Below, piece by piece: positions 1 to 7,909 of a stretch of DNA of 49,667 bases (positions are counted from its first letter, which is position 1; each line of letters starts with the position of its first letter). Both the position numbers and the translations under genes were made by a program. The notes under the pieces are model-generated. The model made no database searches. It was not told the DNA's origin and worked only from the letters and a program-made list of their open reading frames with translations. This DNA comes from Ardenticatenaceae bacterium. Its GTDB lineage: Bacteria; Chloroflexota; Anaerolineae; Promineifilales; Promineifilaceae. Location of the stretch: the NCBI GenBank assembly GCA_020634395.1, contig JACKBU010000031.1, positions 1-49,667 on the forward strand, written 5' to 3'.

Positions 1-6
1 CGCATG

Positions 7-49
7 CCACATATAGGGTGATCGCAGTGTTTTGACCCCATATCTGGTG
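7..49 (+). promoter_or_regulatory. Candidate tandem NrdR boxes upstream of nrdR-nrdJ
   Basis: Two related, partly palindromic 14-mers, CCACATATAGGGTG (7-20) and CCCCATATCTGGTG (36-49), lie 29 bp apart start to start, just upstream of nrdR. They share C-rich/ATAT/GGTG parts and loosely fit the 16-bp palindromic NrdR box. That box usually occurs as a pair about three helical turns apart in front of ribonucleotide reductase genes. Autoregulation of the nrdR-nrdJ operon is inferred. The match is imperfect and the window edge hides any further promoter sequence. Confidence 0.4.
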
Positions 50-113
50 CATGCGAATGGGTTTTTGCCTGGCAACCATATACCTGGGCACAAACCCAAC
101 AGGAGCTTTTACT

Positions 114-566
114 GTGAAATGTCCGTATTGCGATAATGACAAAACCCGGGTCATCGATACCAGTCACGACAGCCGCGGCGGCACCCGCCGGCGCCGGGTT
201 TGTGATCATTGCGGCCAGCGATTTAGCTCGTATGAACGGCCGATCCTGGCTACCCCCCTGCTGGTAAAGCGTGACGGCACACGGGAAGAGTTTTCCCGCG
301 ACAAGGTGTTGTCTGGCATTCGGGTGGCCTGCGCCAAGCGACCGGTAGCCGCCGCCGACATTGAGCACATCGCCGGAGAAATTGAAGCCGAACTACAGCA
401 GCTAGGACGTGCAGAAGTGCCAAGCCGTCTCGTGGGCGACAAAATCATTGCCAAGTTAAAAGACCTGGATGAAGTCGCCTACATTCGCTACGCCATCGTC
501 TATCTGGGTCTCGACGACCTGGAATCCATCCGCACCGAAATCGATCGTCTACTACAGACCAAGTAA
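114..566 (+). CDS. nrdR: NrdR, transcriptional repressor of ribonucleotide reductase genes
   Basis: NrdR is the zinc-finger/ATP-cone repressor that senses dATP/ATP and shuts off ribonucleotide reductase transcription. The protein begins VKCPYC and has the four-Cys zinc ribbon (CPYC near residue 3, CDHCGQRF near residue 31). An ATP-cone follows from about residue 47, opening VKRDGTREEFSRDKV. The GTG at 114 is chosen because it places the zinc ribbon at the extreme N-terminus, is preceded by AGGAGC at 101-106, and gives 150 aa, the usual family length. An upstream in-frame ATG at 51 would add an atypical 21-residue leader. The gene lies 90 bp upstream of the reductase nrdJ in the same direction, the classic arrangement. 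Confidence 0.95.
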   Translation: MKCPYCDNDKTRVIDTSHDSRGGTRRRRVCDHCGQRFSSYERPILATPLLVKRDGTREEFSRDKVLSGIRVACAKRPVAAADIEHIAGEIEAELQQLGRAEVPSRLVGDKIIAKLKDLDEVAYIRYAIVYLGLDDLESIRTEIDRLLQTK

Positions 567-656
567 TTTAAGCCCGGATTGTTTCTGGGTTTGTGCGTGG
601 TCTGTTCTGCATATTTGTGTCCGATACCTTTATCTCATGTTGGAAGGAGCGTATTC

Positions 657-2996
657 ATGTCTGAAAATCAAGGCGCGTCAGTTCAGTTCGCACAAGAAGC
701 AACCCCCAAGAAAAACGGCGCTAACGGTAAAAATGGTTCCAATGGCATCCGTAATATTGAGGCAAACAGCATCTACTTTAAGGTGGCTGTGCCCAAACAA
801 ATTGTAAAGCGTGACGGCCGTATCGTCTCTTTCGACGCCAAACGCATTCAAGTCGCCCTGGAACGCTGTTTTGCCAGTCTGGACAATCCGCCCAAAACCT
901 CCGTCGAAGACCTCACCCAGCAGGTCGTCAACGTCGTCGCCGCCAAATATGACCTCCCCACCGTTGAAGGCGTGCAAGACATCGTCGAAATGGCCCTGCA
1001 AGCCGCCGGCGAATACGAAGCAGCCAAACACTACATTCTCTACCGCGCCGAGCACGCCAAAATGCGCGTGCGCCGCCCTGTGCCCGAAGAAGTCCGCCGC
1101 GCCTTTGCCGAGTCAGACCACTACTTCCCCACACAACTGCAAAAATTCCAGTTCTACGACAAATATTCGCGCTTTAGCTATGAACTAGGCCGGCGCGAAA
1201 CCTGGATCGAAACCGTCGACCGCGCTGTCGACTTCATGAAAGAGCTGTCCGATTACCGCCTGCCCGCAGAAACCTACGAGCGCCTGCGGCAGGGCATTTT
1301 GAATATGCAAGTGATGCCTTCCATGCGCCTGCTGGCCATGGCCGGGCCGGCCGCCCGCCGCAACAACATCGCCCTCTACAACTGCTCCTATATGCCGGTA
1401 GACAGTATTGATTCATTCGTCGAGGCGCTGATCATTTCCATGAGCGGCTGCGGCGTGGGCTTTTCGGTTGAACGGCAGTACGTGGAGCAGTTCCCGCGCA
1501 TTGCCCGCCAGAAAGGACACCCGCCCCAGACCTTTGTCGTGCCCGATTCATCTGAGGGTTGGGCAGAGGCCGTCCGCACCGGCATCACGGCCTGGTTTGA
1601 AGGGGAAGACGTGGTGTTTGATTATTCCGAGGTGCGTCCGGCCGGAGCGCCGCTGCGGGTGAAGGGCGGGCGCGCCTCCGGGCCGGAACCGCTGCGCAAG
1701 ATGCTGGACTTTACGCGCAACCGGATTTTGTCCAGGCAAGGCGGATTTTTACGGCCGTTAGACGCCCACGACATTATGTGCGCCGTTGGCGATGCGGCCG
1801 TATCCGGCGGCGTGCGGCGCACCGCCATGATTTCGCTCTTCGATTACGACGATCTGGAAATGCTGCACTGCAAGGATGGCGACTTCTGGCGCAACAACAG
1901 CCAGCGCTGGAATGCCAACAATTCGGCTGTGTGGCCGGAGCGCGAACTGTCGCAGACAGAAATCACGCGTTTTGTGCTGGATATGGTGGAATCCGGGCGC
2001 GGCGAACCGGGCATCTTCAACCGCAAAGCGGCCATCGAAAACCGGCCAGCGCGGCGTAAAGCGACGGCCTTTGGCACCAATCCCTGCGGCGAGATTTTGT
2101 TACGGCCGTATCAATTCTGCAATCTCACCAGCGCCGTCTCCCGCTTCGACGACACGTATGAAACCCTGAAAGACAAGGTAGAGATGGCGGCGATCGTCGG
2201 CACGATCCAGTCGATGGCCACTTATTTCCCCGGCCTGCGGCCGCAGTGGCAGCAAAACTGCATGGAAGAGCGCCTGTTGGGCGTAGATCTGAACGGCCAG
2301 ATGGACAGCCCGGCGGCCCAAGACCCGGAAATTCAACTGAAGCTGCAGCAGGTCGCCGTGGAAACCAATCGGGAGTATGCGGCGCTGTTGGGGATTAATC
2401 AGTCAACGGCCGTGACCTGTGTAAAACCGTCCGGTAACTCCTCCCAACTACTCAACTCCTCGTCCGGACTGCACGCTCGCTGGGCCAACTATTACATTCG
2501 CAATGTACGCGTTGGCGCCCATTCTCCCGTTTGCAAAGTCCTGCAAGATGCCGGCGTGCCGATGGATCCGGAAAACGGCCAGACCCGCGACAACGCCAAT
2601 ACCTGGGTCGTCCACTTCCCGGTCAAATCGCCGGAAGGCGCGCAAACACGCAACGACCGCACTGCCCTGGAACAGTGTGACTTTTGGCTGCAAAACAAAG
2701 TGAACTACACCGAACACAATCCCAGTGTCACCATCACCTACCAGCAAGATGAAGTACTGGACATTATCCGCTGGATCTGGGAGCACCAGGATAAAATCGG
2801 TGGCATGGCCTTTCTGCCCAGCTTCGATGCTCAGTACGATCAAATGCCCTACGTGGAAATCGGCAAAGATGAGTACGAACAACTGGCCGCGAAATTCCCC
2901 GAAATCGACTTTTCCAAGATTTACCGCTATGAGGAAGAAGACCTGACGACAGCGGCACAAGAGTTTGCGTGCCTATCGGGTCAATGCGATATTTAA
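657..2996 (+). CDS. nrdJ: Adenosylcobalamin-dependent (class II) ribonucleotide reductase
   Basis: Reduces ribonucleotides to deoxyribonucleotides with a cobalamin-generated thiyl radical, so it needs no oxygen and no metal-radical subunit. An N-terminal ATP-cone (about residues 45-135, opening IVKRDGRIVSFDAKRI) is followed by the large reductase barrel. NPCGEI carries the predicted radical Cys (about residue 477) and catalytic Glu. Other hallmarks are YNCSYMPVDS, CVKPSGNSSQLL and the C-terminal redox pair in FACLSGQC. The architecture is that of the monomeric Lactobacillus-type triphosphate reductase with an added allosteric cone. The ATG at 657 has GGAAGGAG at 642-649; an in-frame start at 579 lacks comparable support. 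Length is 779 aa. It probably shares a transcript with nrdR. The need for B12 fits icmF elsewhere in the window. Confidence 0.93.
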   Translation: MSENQGASVQFAQEATPKKNGANGKNGSNGIRNIEANSIYFKVAVPKQIVKRDGRIVSFDAKRIQVALERCFASLDNPPKTSVEDLTQQVVNVVAAKYDLPTVEGVQDIVEMALQAAGEYEAAKHYILYRAEHAKMRVRRPVPEEVRRAFAESDHYFPTQLQKFQFYDKYSRFSYELGRRETWIETVDRAVDFMKELSDYRLPAETYERLRQGILNMQVMPSMRLLAMAGPAARRNNIALYNCSYMPVDSIDSFVEALIISMSGCGVGFSVERQYVEQFPRIARQKGHPPQTFVVPDSSEGWAEAVRTGITAWFEGEDVVFDYSEVRPAGAPLRVKGGRASGPEPLRKMLDFTRNRILSRQGGFLRPLDAHDIMCAVGDAAVSGGVRRTAMISLFDYDDLEMLHCKDGDFWRNNSQRWNANNSAVWPERELSQTEITRFVLDMVESGRGEPGIFNRKAAIENRPARRKATAFGTNPCGEILLRPYQFCNLTSAVSRFDDTYETLKDKVEMAAIVGTIQSMATYFPGLRPQWQQNCMEERLLGVDLNGQMDSPAAQDPEIQLKLQQVAVETNREYAALLGINQSTAVTCVKPSGNSSQLLNSSSGLHARWANYYIRNVRVGAHSPVCKVLQDAGVPMDPENGQTRDNANTWVVHFPVKSPEGAQTRNDRTALEQCDFWLQNKVNYTEHNPSVTITYQQDEVLDIIRWIWEHQDKIGGMAFLPSFDAQYDQMPYVEIGKDEYEQLAAKFPEIDFSKIYRYEEEDLTTAAQEFACLSGQCDI

Positions 2997-3005
2997 TCTC
3001 GTCAA

Positions 3006-3044
3006 CCTACAGTCTCCAGGGGAACTGACCCTGGAGACTGTAGG
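3006..3044. repeat. Perfect 16-bp inverted repeat after nrdJ
   Basis: CCTACAGTCTCCAGGG (3006-3021) and its exact reverse complement (3029-3044) are separated by GAACTGA. It starts 10 bp after the nrdJ stop and could end the transcript, but no U-tract follows. The core AGTCTCCAG is shared with the GAGACT-type hairpins near 35.2, 35.8 and 41.2 kb, so it may belong to that repeat family. Confidence 0.75.
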
Positions 3045-3121
3045 AAGTGATTTCCCGCGTTTAACGAATAGGAAAATAGTAACTTCTGTCTTAAGTTTGC
3101 CCATCTATATTGAAACTTGTA

Positions 3122-3150
3122 TTGACACGCTTTTTCAGATTCGGCATAAT
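3122..3150 (+). promoter_or_regulatory. Near-consensus sigma-70-type promoter for the 60-aa peptide gene
   Basis: TTGACA (3122-3127) and CATAAT (3145-3150) are separated by 17 bp, matching the -35/-10 consensus at 11 of 12 positions with ideal spacing. The predicted start near 3157 gives a leader of about 65 nt before the small gene. The surroundings are AT-rich relative to the window. Confidence 0.7.
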
Positions 3151-3221
3151 AACTCCTGATACTATATTTTACCCCCCATACCACGGAGCGATCTCGTCGT
3201 GGGTGACAAGGAGATAGGGAA

Positions 3222-3404
3222 ATGGAAAATTCACAGCAGCCATCTAAGGGACTACAAAGCAGCCCCAACAAAACAAACATCAAGCTATACGAAGCCCCGG
3301 CTGTTATTTACGAGGGTCTCATTACCACCCGCGCAGGTACGCCCACTGGTAGTGGCGCCAGCAGCGACAACGCCGTTGACCCCGCTGATTTGTTTGGGAA
3401 CTAA
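3222..3404 (+). CDS. Orphan 60-aa peptide, RiPP-precursor-like
   Basis: A short gene encoding a hydrophilic 60-residue peptide with no signal sequence or membrane span. The N-terminal half is Ser/Gln/Lys-rich. The second half has KLYEAPAVIYEGLITTRAG followed by a Gly/Ser/Thr-rich stretch and an acidic tail ending DPADLFGN. AAGGAG at 3208-3213 sits 8 bp before the ATG. A consensus promoter lies at 3122-3150 and an intrinsic terminator at 3448-3482, so it is a self-contained monocistronic unit. The layout of a conserved-looking Tyr/Pro block before a Gly/Ser-rich segment recalls leader/core organisation of ribosomally made, modified peptides. No maturation enzyme is adjacent, so that reading is only an inference. 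It could be a secreted signal or an uncharacterised structural peptide. Confidence 0.7.
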   Translation: MENSQQPSKGLQSSPNKTNIKLYEAPAVIYEGLITTRAGTPTGSGASSDNAVDPADLFGN

Positions 3405-3447
3405 CGACAAGTAAACGGCCGTCTCACTAAAATTTCCCTTTTAAATC

Positions 3448-3482
3448 AAAAAGCCTGTGCTATTGAGAGCACAGGCTTTTTT
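3448..3482 (+). terminator. Intrinsic terminator, bidirectional
   Basis: AAAAAGCCTGTGCT (3448-3461), loop ATTGAG, then AGCACAGGCTTTTT (3468-3481): a perfect 14-bp stem ending in a U-run. The symmetrical A/T flanks let it serve both the small peptide gene (+) and the converging lamin-tail/PLD gene (-) whose stop is at 3489. Confidence 0.9.
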
Positions 3483-3488
3483 CTGGTT

Positions 3489-6400
3489 TTAGGGCAGGTC
3501 GCCAGGATTGGGGAAGGGCCACTCCCTGAAGTCCACCATACAGTCATCCGTATCGCGCCAGTAGGGCAAACGTTCCAGGCTGGCATTTAGCAGGCTAACC
3601 AGTGGACAGCTTGCCATGCCCGGATAATTACCAGCGCCATAGGCCAGCACATCTACCGCCTGATCCTGCGCATTGCGTAAAATAACTTCATCGCCCAGAT
3701 TGCCTAACTGCAAAAACGTCGCCGGATCGCCCCACGTGGGATCGTCCAGGAGATCGGGCACCAGGGGAGTGGTGTTTAGAATCTCGAAGTCAGGGTAGTG
3801 GCCGAACTCGGCGAAGAAGTCTGCGGCGGCGGTGGCAACCACCAAAGTCTGATCACGGCCGAGAATTGTACCGGGCGGGAAACGGCGCACGTCTTCAAAA
3901 TCGGTGCGGTTTACAGCGTCGCCCAGGCTGTAGCTGCTAATATCCCACACAAACGGGGTGGGGTTCACCAGCTCAATAAACTCGGTGGTATCCTGGCCGG
4001 GGGGATCATAAAGCACTTCGCTGATGAGCAAATGGTCGGCAGGACCAATGAAATTGTTCATCATAAGGGGTAGATAAACGCGATGCGGCCAATCGCTGAT
4101 GAACAGGCCGGACAGCAGATCAAACATGGCGTCGGACTGGATTTGCAGGGCCAGCTCGCGGTTGTCTTTGTGGGATTGTTCGGACCCGTTTAGGCTGCCC
4201 ACGTGGACGTAGCCACGGCCGTTTACCCGCACCAGCACCATTTTGTTATGAATTCCCAAGCCGGTCGGATTGCCCAGGGCACAGGTCAGATGCAAGTGTT
4301 CTGTCCGCGCCAGGGTGGTCACGTAGTCGCACGTTGCCTGGTTGCTGGTGGGACTGGAGGGGTCGTCGAAGTAGCTGTCCAGCAGCAGGCGGACGTCGGC
4401 GCCGCGGCGGGCGGCGGCAATGTACGCCTCCAGGCGCGGATTTGGATCGGTTAGCGGCGAGCCGCCGGCGGTAGGCCCCCAATACGGCCGTTCATACAAC
4501 TGCTCCACCCACACCTTATCCCCCGGCCCGGCCTGGTTGACCAGTCCCAACAAACCATCCACGTCACGCAGGCTGTTTTCCGGCGATTGAATAATCTCCA
4601 GGGGAAAGGCGCCGGAAAAACCCGCGGCCTGCGCGTAACGCACGCTATACGTGATGCCGCCCGTGGCCGTAACGGGCACAAAGCCGGGCGACGGCAGCCA
4701 GTCGGTGGTGGGCGACCAGCGCCAGATGTCGGCGTGGTGGACGGGATCGAAATCATGATTCCACAACGACTGTAAATGCTCCACGACCGACGGCGCATCG
4801 GTCAGCAGCACGACGCCGCGCCGCCCCCAGGTGCCATCAGATTTGTCGTCGTTGGGCAGGCTTTCTGGCGACAGGTTCTGGCTGCTGACCACGGCCCACT
4901 GGTCGTCCAGCAGCATGAGCTTGGCGTGCAGATAGCCGTAACGGTCGTAAATGTTGGCCGGGGCATCGTTGATCATGAACCAGCACTGCCCGGCTGCCTG
5001 CTCCAGCGCCCGGCACAGGTATTTCTCCTGATCGGTCACGCCGCCAGCGGGACCGCCTTCCAGCAGCAGCGTCACGGCCACGCCGCGGTTGGCAGCACGT
5101 ATGAGGGCGTCGCTGATGGCTACGCTTTCCAGGGTCAGCGTCTCGATGCGGATGCTGCTCTGGGTGTGGTCGATCTGGCGGACGAGGGCTTCGTAGGCGT
5201 TGTCCGGGGCGATGGCCAGGGTGATGACGGCCGTTTCCGTCACCTGTGTCGTGAAGAAGTAGGCGTCCAGATCCCAGCCAGGGTAACGCACTTTACGCCC
5301 GTTCACCACGTCGTCGGCCGTCTGCGCCCAGTCGGCGGCCGTATCGGTGTCGGCGACGGGGCGGCCCGTGGCCTGATCGCGCCTGCGGTAGAGAATCTGG
5401 CCGGCCTGGGCCAGGCTGCTGCCGGTGTAGGGACGCAGCGCCGCGCCCGACCAGCCCACCTGCCCGGTATTGCCGCCTTCGTAAACCAGCACGTCGATCA
5501 GGATGCCGGCGGCGTTACGCAGCAGCACTTCGTCGCCATCGTTGGCGAAGCCGGGCCACGTGCCGCCCAGGGCCGGCACGGCCAGGACGCCGGGCGTACG
5601 GGCCAGGTCCGGGGCGTGACCGAACTGACGCTGAAAGGCGGCAGCGTCGTTGGTCAACCACACGGCCGTTTGCGGCAGCAGGATGGTGTTGGCCGGGATA
5701 ACGGCCGTGGCTGAACCATCACTTATCTGCCAGCCGCCCACGTCTACCGGCTGGCTGCTGACGTTGCGCAGGGCGATGGCCTCGTCCAGCAGCCCTTCGT
5801 AGCCGTCGTAGTAGGCAGCGTCGATGACCACGTCGCGGCTGTTGATGACGGTGACGGCCGTGGCCTGGTTGTTGCTGGTGCTGGTTTCGGTGGTGGTGGT
5901 GGCGGCCTGGATGGTGTTGGTGAGAGCGCCGGAAACGGCCGTGTCCAACGTGGTTGTCAGGGTGAACTGGACGTCGGCTTGCGCGGGCAAATCGCCTAAC
6001 TGCCAGACCAGCGTGTGGGCATCTGGCCGGGTGAGGGGGTAGCTGCTGCTGTGGGCGACGTAGGTAAGGCCGGCGGGCAGGCTGTCTGTGAGAATGGTTT
6101 GTACGGCCGTCAGGTCGCCCACGTTTTGCACCCGGATTTGATACACGACCGTTGTCTCCGGCGCTGCAATCGCCGGACCAGTTTTTCCCAACACCACGTC
6201 GGCCGCAGGGGGAAGCTCGCATGCCATAAATGATGCCCCATTTAAACACGTGCCCGGAGAGAAACGCGCTCCGCCGGAACCCGGGGCGCTCATATGTTTG
6301 ATGAGAGGAGTGCCCGTTAGATCAGGGCTGCGGGTGAGGGATTGGTTGTCGCCGCCTTCGCTGCCGTAGGTGTAGGCGGTGACGGCCGTCTGGCTGAGGT

Positions 6401-6830
6401 CATACAGGGTGACGGTGTCGCCGCCGTTGTTTAAGCCCAGGCTGCTGGCCGTCTGCACGAGGCTGCCGCCAAAATCCCCCGTGGGGTTTCCCCCGCCGAA
6501 CACGATCACGGCACTGCCGGGCGGTAGGGCGGTTCCCGGGGGAAACGTGTACCGCAAGCCCACGGCGTCGTGGAGCGTCCAACCGCTGATGTCGAGCAGG
6601 GCCGCGCCGGTATTGACCAGTTCTACAAACTCGTCGTCGTCGGAACTGACGACGCCGTCGCCGTTGGCGTCGCCCTGGACGGTGTCCGGGTCGGCGTGGA
6701 TTTCGTTGATGATAATAGGGGAATCGGCGGGGGCGGCGACGGCCGTGTGCGCCTCCACATCCCAAAGGGACAGGACCATCCAGACCGGCACGATGACGAT
6801 CAACAATAAGCAAACCACACGTTTCAACAT
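3489..6830 (-). CDS. Secreted lamin-tail / DUF11 / phospholipase D-like protein
   Basis: A 1113-aa exported multidomain protein. A signal peptide (MLKRVVCLLLIVIVPVWMVL) is followed by a lamin-tail domain (about 36-150), a DUF11-type beta domain (about 205-330), a second lamin-tail domain (about 330-455), two phospholipase-D modules (about 540-690 and 750-915) and a third lamin-tail domain (about 950-1075). The first PLD module has a full motif HAKLMLLD (His about 635). The second has HNKMVLVR (His about 861), with Arg where the Asp of HxKxxxxD should be. Lamin-tail domains are common in surface proteins and alongside extracellular nucleases and phosphodiesterases. Action on an external phosphodiester (DNA or phospholipid) is inferred. 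The start is supported by GGAGG just upstream. Many ACGGCCGT copies lie inside the gene. Confidence 0.85.
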   Translation of the reverse strand: MLKRVVCLLLIVIVPVWMVLSLWDVEAHTAVAAPADSPIIINEIHADPDTVQGDANGDGVVSSDDDEFVELVNTGAALLDISGWTLHDAVGLRYTFPPGTALPPGSAVIVFGGGNPTGDFGGSLVQTASSLGLNNGGDTVTLYDLSQTAVTAYTYGSEGGDNQSLTRSPDLTGTPLIKHMSAPGSGGARFSPGTCLNGASFMACELPPAADVVLGKTGPAIAAPETTVVYQIRVQNVGDLTAVQTILTDSLPAGLTYVAHSSSYPLTRPDAHTLVWQLGDLPAQADVQFTLTTTLDTAVSGALTNTIQAATTTTETSTSNNQATAVTVINSRDVVIDAAYYDGYEGLLDEAIALRNVSSQPVDVGGWQISDGSATAVIPANTILLPQTAVWLTNDAAAFQRQFGHAPDLARTPGVLAVPALGGTWPGFANDGDEVLLRNAAGILIDVLVYEGGNTGQVGWSGAALRPYTGSSLAQAGQILYRRRDQATGRPVADTDTAADWAQTADDVVNGRKVRYPGWDLDAYFFTTQVTETAVITLAIAPDNAYEALVRQIDHTQSSIRIETLTLESVAISDALIRAANRGVAVTLLLEGGPAGGVTDQEKYLCRALEQAAGQCWFMINDAPANIYDRYGYLHAKLMLLDDQWAVVSSQNLSPESLPNDDKSDGTWGRRGVVLLTDAPSVVEHLQSLWNHDFDPVHHADIWRWSPTTDWLPSPGFVPVTATGGITYSVRYAQAAGFSGAFPLEIIQSPENSLRDVDGLLGLVNQAGPGDKVWVEQLYERPYWGPTAGGSPLTDPNPRLEAYIAAARRGADVRLLLDSYFDDPSSPTSNQATCDYVTTLARTEHLHLTCALGNPTGLGIHNKMVLVRVNGRGYVHVGSLNGSEQSHKDNRELALQIQSDAMFDLLSGLFISDWPHRVYLPLMMNNFIGPADHLLISEVLYDPPGQDTTEFIELVNPTPFVWDISSYSLGDAVNRTDFEDVRRFPPGTILGRDQTLVVATAAADFFAEFGHYPDFEILNTTPLVPDLLDDPTWGDPATFLQLGNLGDEVILRNAQDQAVDVLAYGAGNYPGMASCPLVSLLNASLERLPYWRDTDDCMVDFREWPFPNPGDLP

Positions 6831-7060
6831 AGCACCCTCCTTGGTTAGTGCGGATTGTTGCGGGCAGATGGGGTATCTGCCACGAACAGGTTGTCAAGTA
6901 TCTGGAAATTCTTTTGATTTTGTGCCGCTGTAAACCGGCTTATCTACAGAACAACGATCTTGTTTATAGAAGATGTGCGGGGGAAATTCAAGCGGGTATG
7001 GGGGGAAATTGGGACTAGTGGACGGCCGTTTGGGCCAGATTGGCGCGTTTTCCTGCGTAG

Positions 7061-7462
7061 CTATTCTAAATCTTGGGCAAAAACGGCCGTAAACTGGCTG
7101 AAATCTTGCAATGCAGGTCGGATACTGTCATGCAAAATCTGGTAATCAATCTCTTCGTAAAGGTGTACCAACACATTGCGCATTCCGGCCGCATTTTGCA
7201 TACGCTCCGCTAAATCGCGGGGCAGTAACCCATGCTCCCCTGCCAGACGAAACGCTTCTCGGTAAGAATCGGGGGCCACATCCATCTCCGCCAGCTTATG
7301 AAACAGGATGTCGGTGGCAGTCGCTACTAACAGCTCAAGCAGCCGTTCGAGCTTGTAATGCTCGGCCTCAACCTCGGCCAGCGTGGCGTTTTCATATGGG
7401 GCCAAATCGATGAGCAGTTGGCGCAGGTAGAGGAGCTTGCGGAGCAGTACGTCAGGAGCCAT
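7061..7462 (-). CDS. hepT: HepT-like HEPN-domain toxin
   Basis: The HEPN ribonuclease half of a HepT/MntA toxin-antitoxin pair. The 133-aa helical protein has the conserved RNVLVHLY, which fits R-x4-H-x-Y: the Arg and His form the RNase site, and the Tyr is the residue the antitoxin AMPylates in characterised systems. The ATG at 7460-7462 overlaps the end of the mntA coding sequence by 11 bp, indicating translational coupling. A longer frame reaching 7537 would only re-read mntA sequence. Antitoxin first, toxin second is the usual order. DUF86 is the older family name. Confidence 0.87.
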   Translation of the reverse strand: MAPDVLLRKLLYLRQLLIDLAPYENATLAEVEAEHYKLERLLELLVATATDILFHKLAEMDVAPDSYREAFRLAGEHGLLPRDLAERMQNAAGMRNVLVHLYEEIDYQILHDSIRPALQDFSQFTAVFAQDLE

Positions 7463-7880
7463 AGGGATTCTCTTTGATGAATTGTTGCAGTCGTTTATAC
7501 GCGGCGCGGCGGAAGGGCAGGCTGTCGTTATAGGCATGCCAGAGGCGAGAGCGTTCCTTAAGCCACAATTCGGGTTCGCGTTGGAAGAGTAAACGGCCGT
7601 GTTTCACAATCTCAAAACCCAACACCGGGTCCAAATCTGGCGACACAATAACCAGACTGACGTCTTTGTCCAACAGCCGCTCCAACTCCATTACCCACTG
7701 CAGCTTTTGTGCCGCCGTCAGAGGTTCAGCCGGCCAGACAGCCAGATCCACATCGCTATGGGCATGGGTTCGCCCGGTCGCCTGCGAGCCAAACAAGACA
7801 CACAACCGCACCGGCCGGCTTTCGCACCAGGTCTGCACCGGCAAAAAAGGTTCTGGACAATCTATTTCGTAAACGCTCAT
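7452..7880 (-). CDS. mntA: MntA-like minimal nucleotidyltransferase antitoxin
   Basis: The antitoxin partner of the overlapping HepT. It is 142 aa with the minimal-nucleotidyltransferase signature GSQATGRTHAHSDVDLAV, fitting G-S-x10-D-x-D. In studied pairs this enzyme transfers AMP groups to the HepT tyrosine and so silences the RNase. A C-terminal helical segment (WLKERSRLWHAYND) may contact the toxin. The gene starts 29 bp after the icmF stop on the same strand, so it may be read partly from the icmF transcript. No separate promoter is obvious. Confidence 0.87.
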   Translation of the reverse strand: MSVYEIDCPEPFLPVQTWCESRPVRLCVLFGSQATGRTHAHSDVDLAVWPAEPLTAAQKLQWVMELERLLDKDVSLVIVSPDLDPVLGFEIVKHGRLLFQREPELWLKERSRLWHAYNDSLPFRRAAYKRLQQFIKENPYGS

Positions 7881-7909
7881 ATCGTCAAATCATACCACAC
7901 TCTAGCTCA

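Noticed and set aside
567..656. Cobalamin riboswitch before the B12-dependent reductase nrdJ (and before icmF)
   Set aside because: Only 90 bp separates nrdR and nrdJ, and no B12-box or large conserved fold was recognised at either gene.
4776..5714. 312-codon plus-strand frame opposite the lamin-tail/PLD gene
   Set aside because: Antisense; the minus strand shows a signal peptide and PLD motifs.
6831..7060. Promoter and operator for the lamin-tail/PLD gene
   Set aside because: The minus strand has TTGACA near 6893 and a GGCAGAT/ATCTGCC palindrome (6863-6881), but no convincing -10 element was found.
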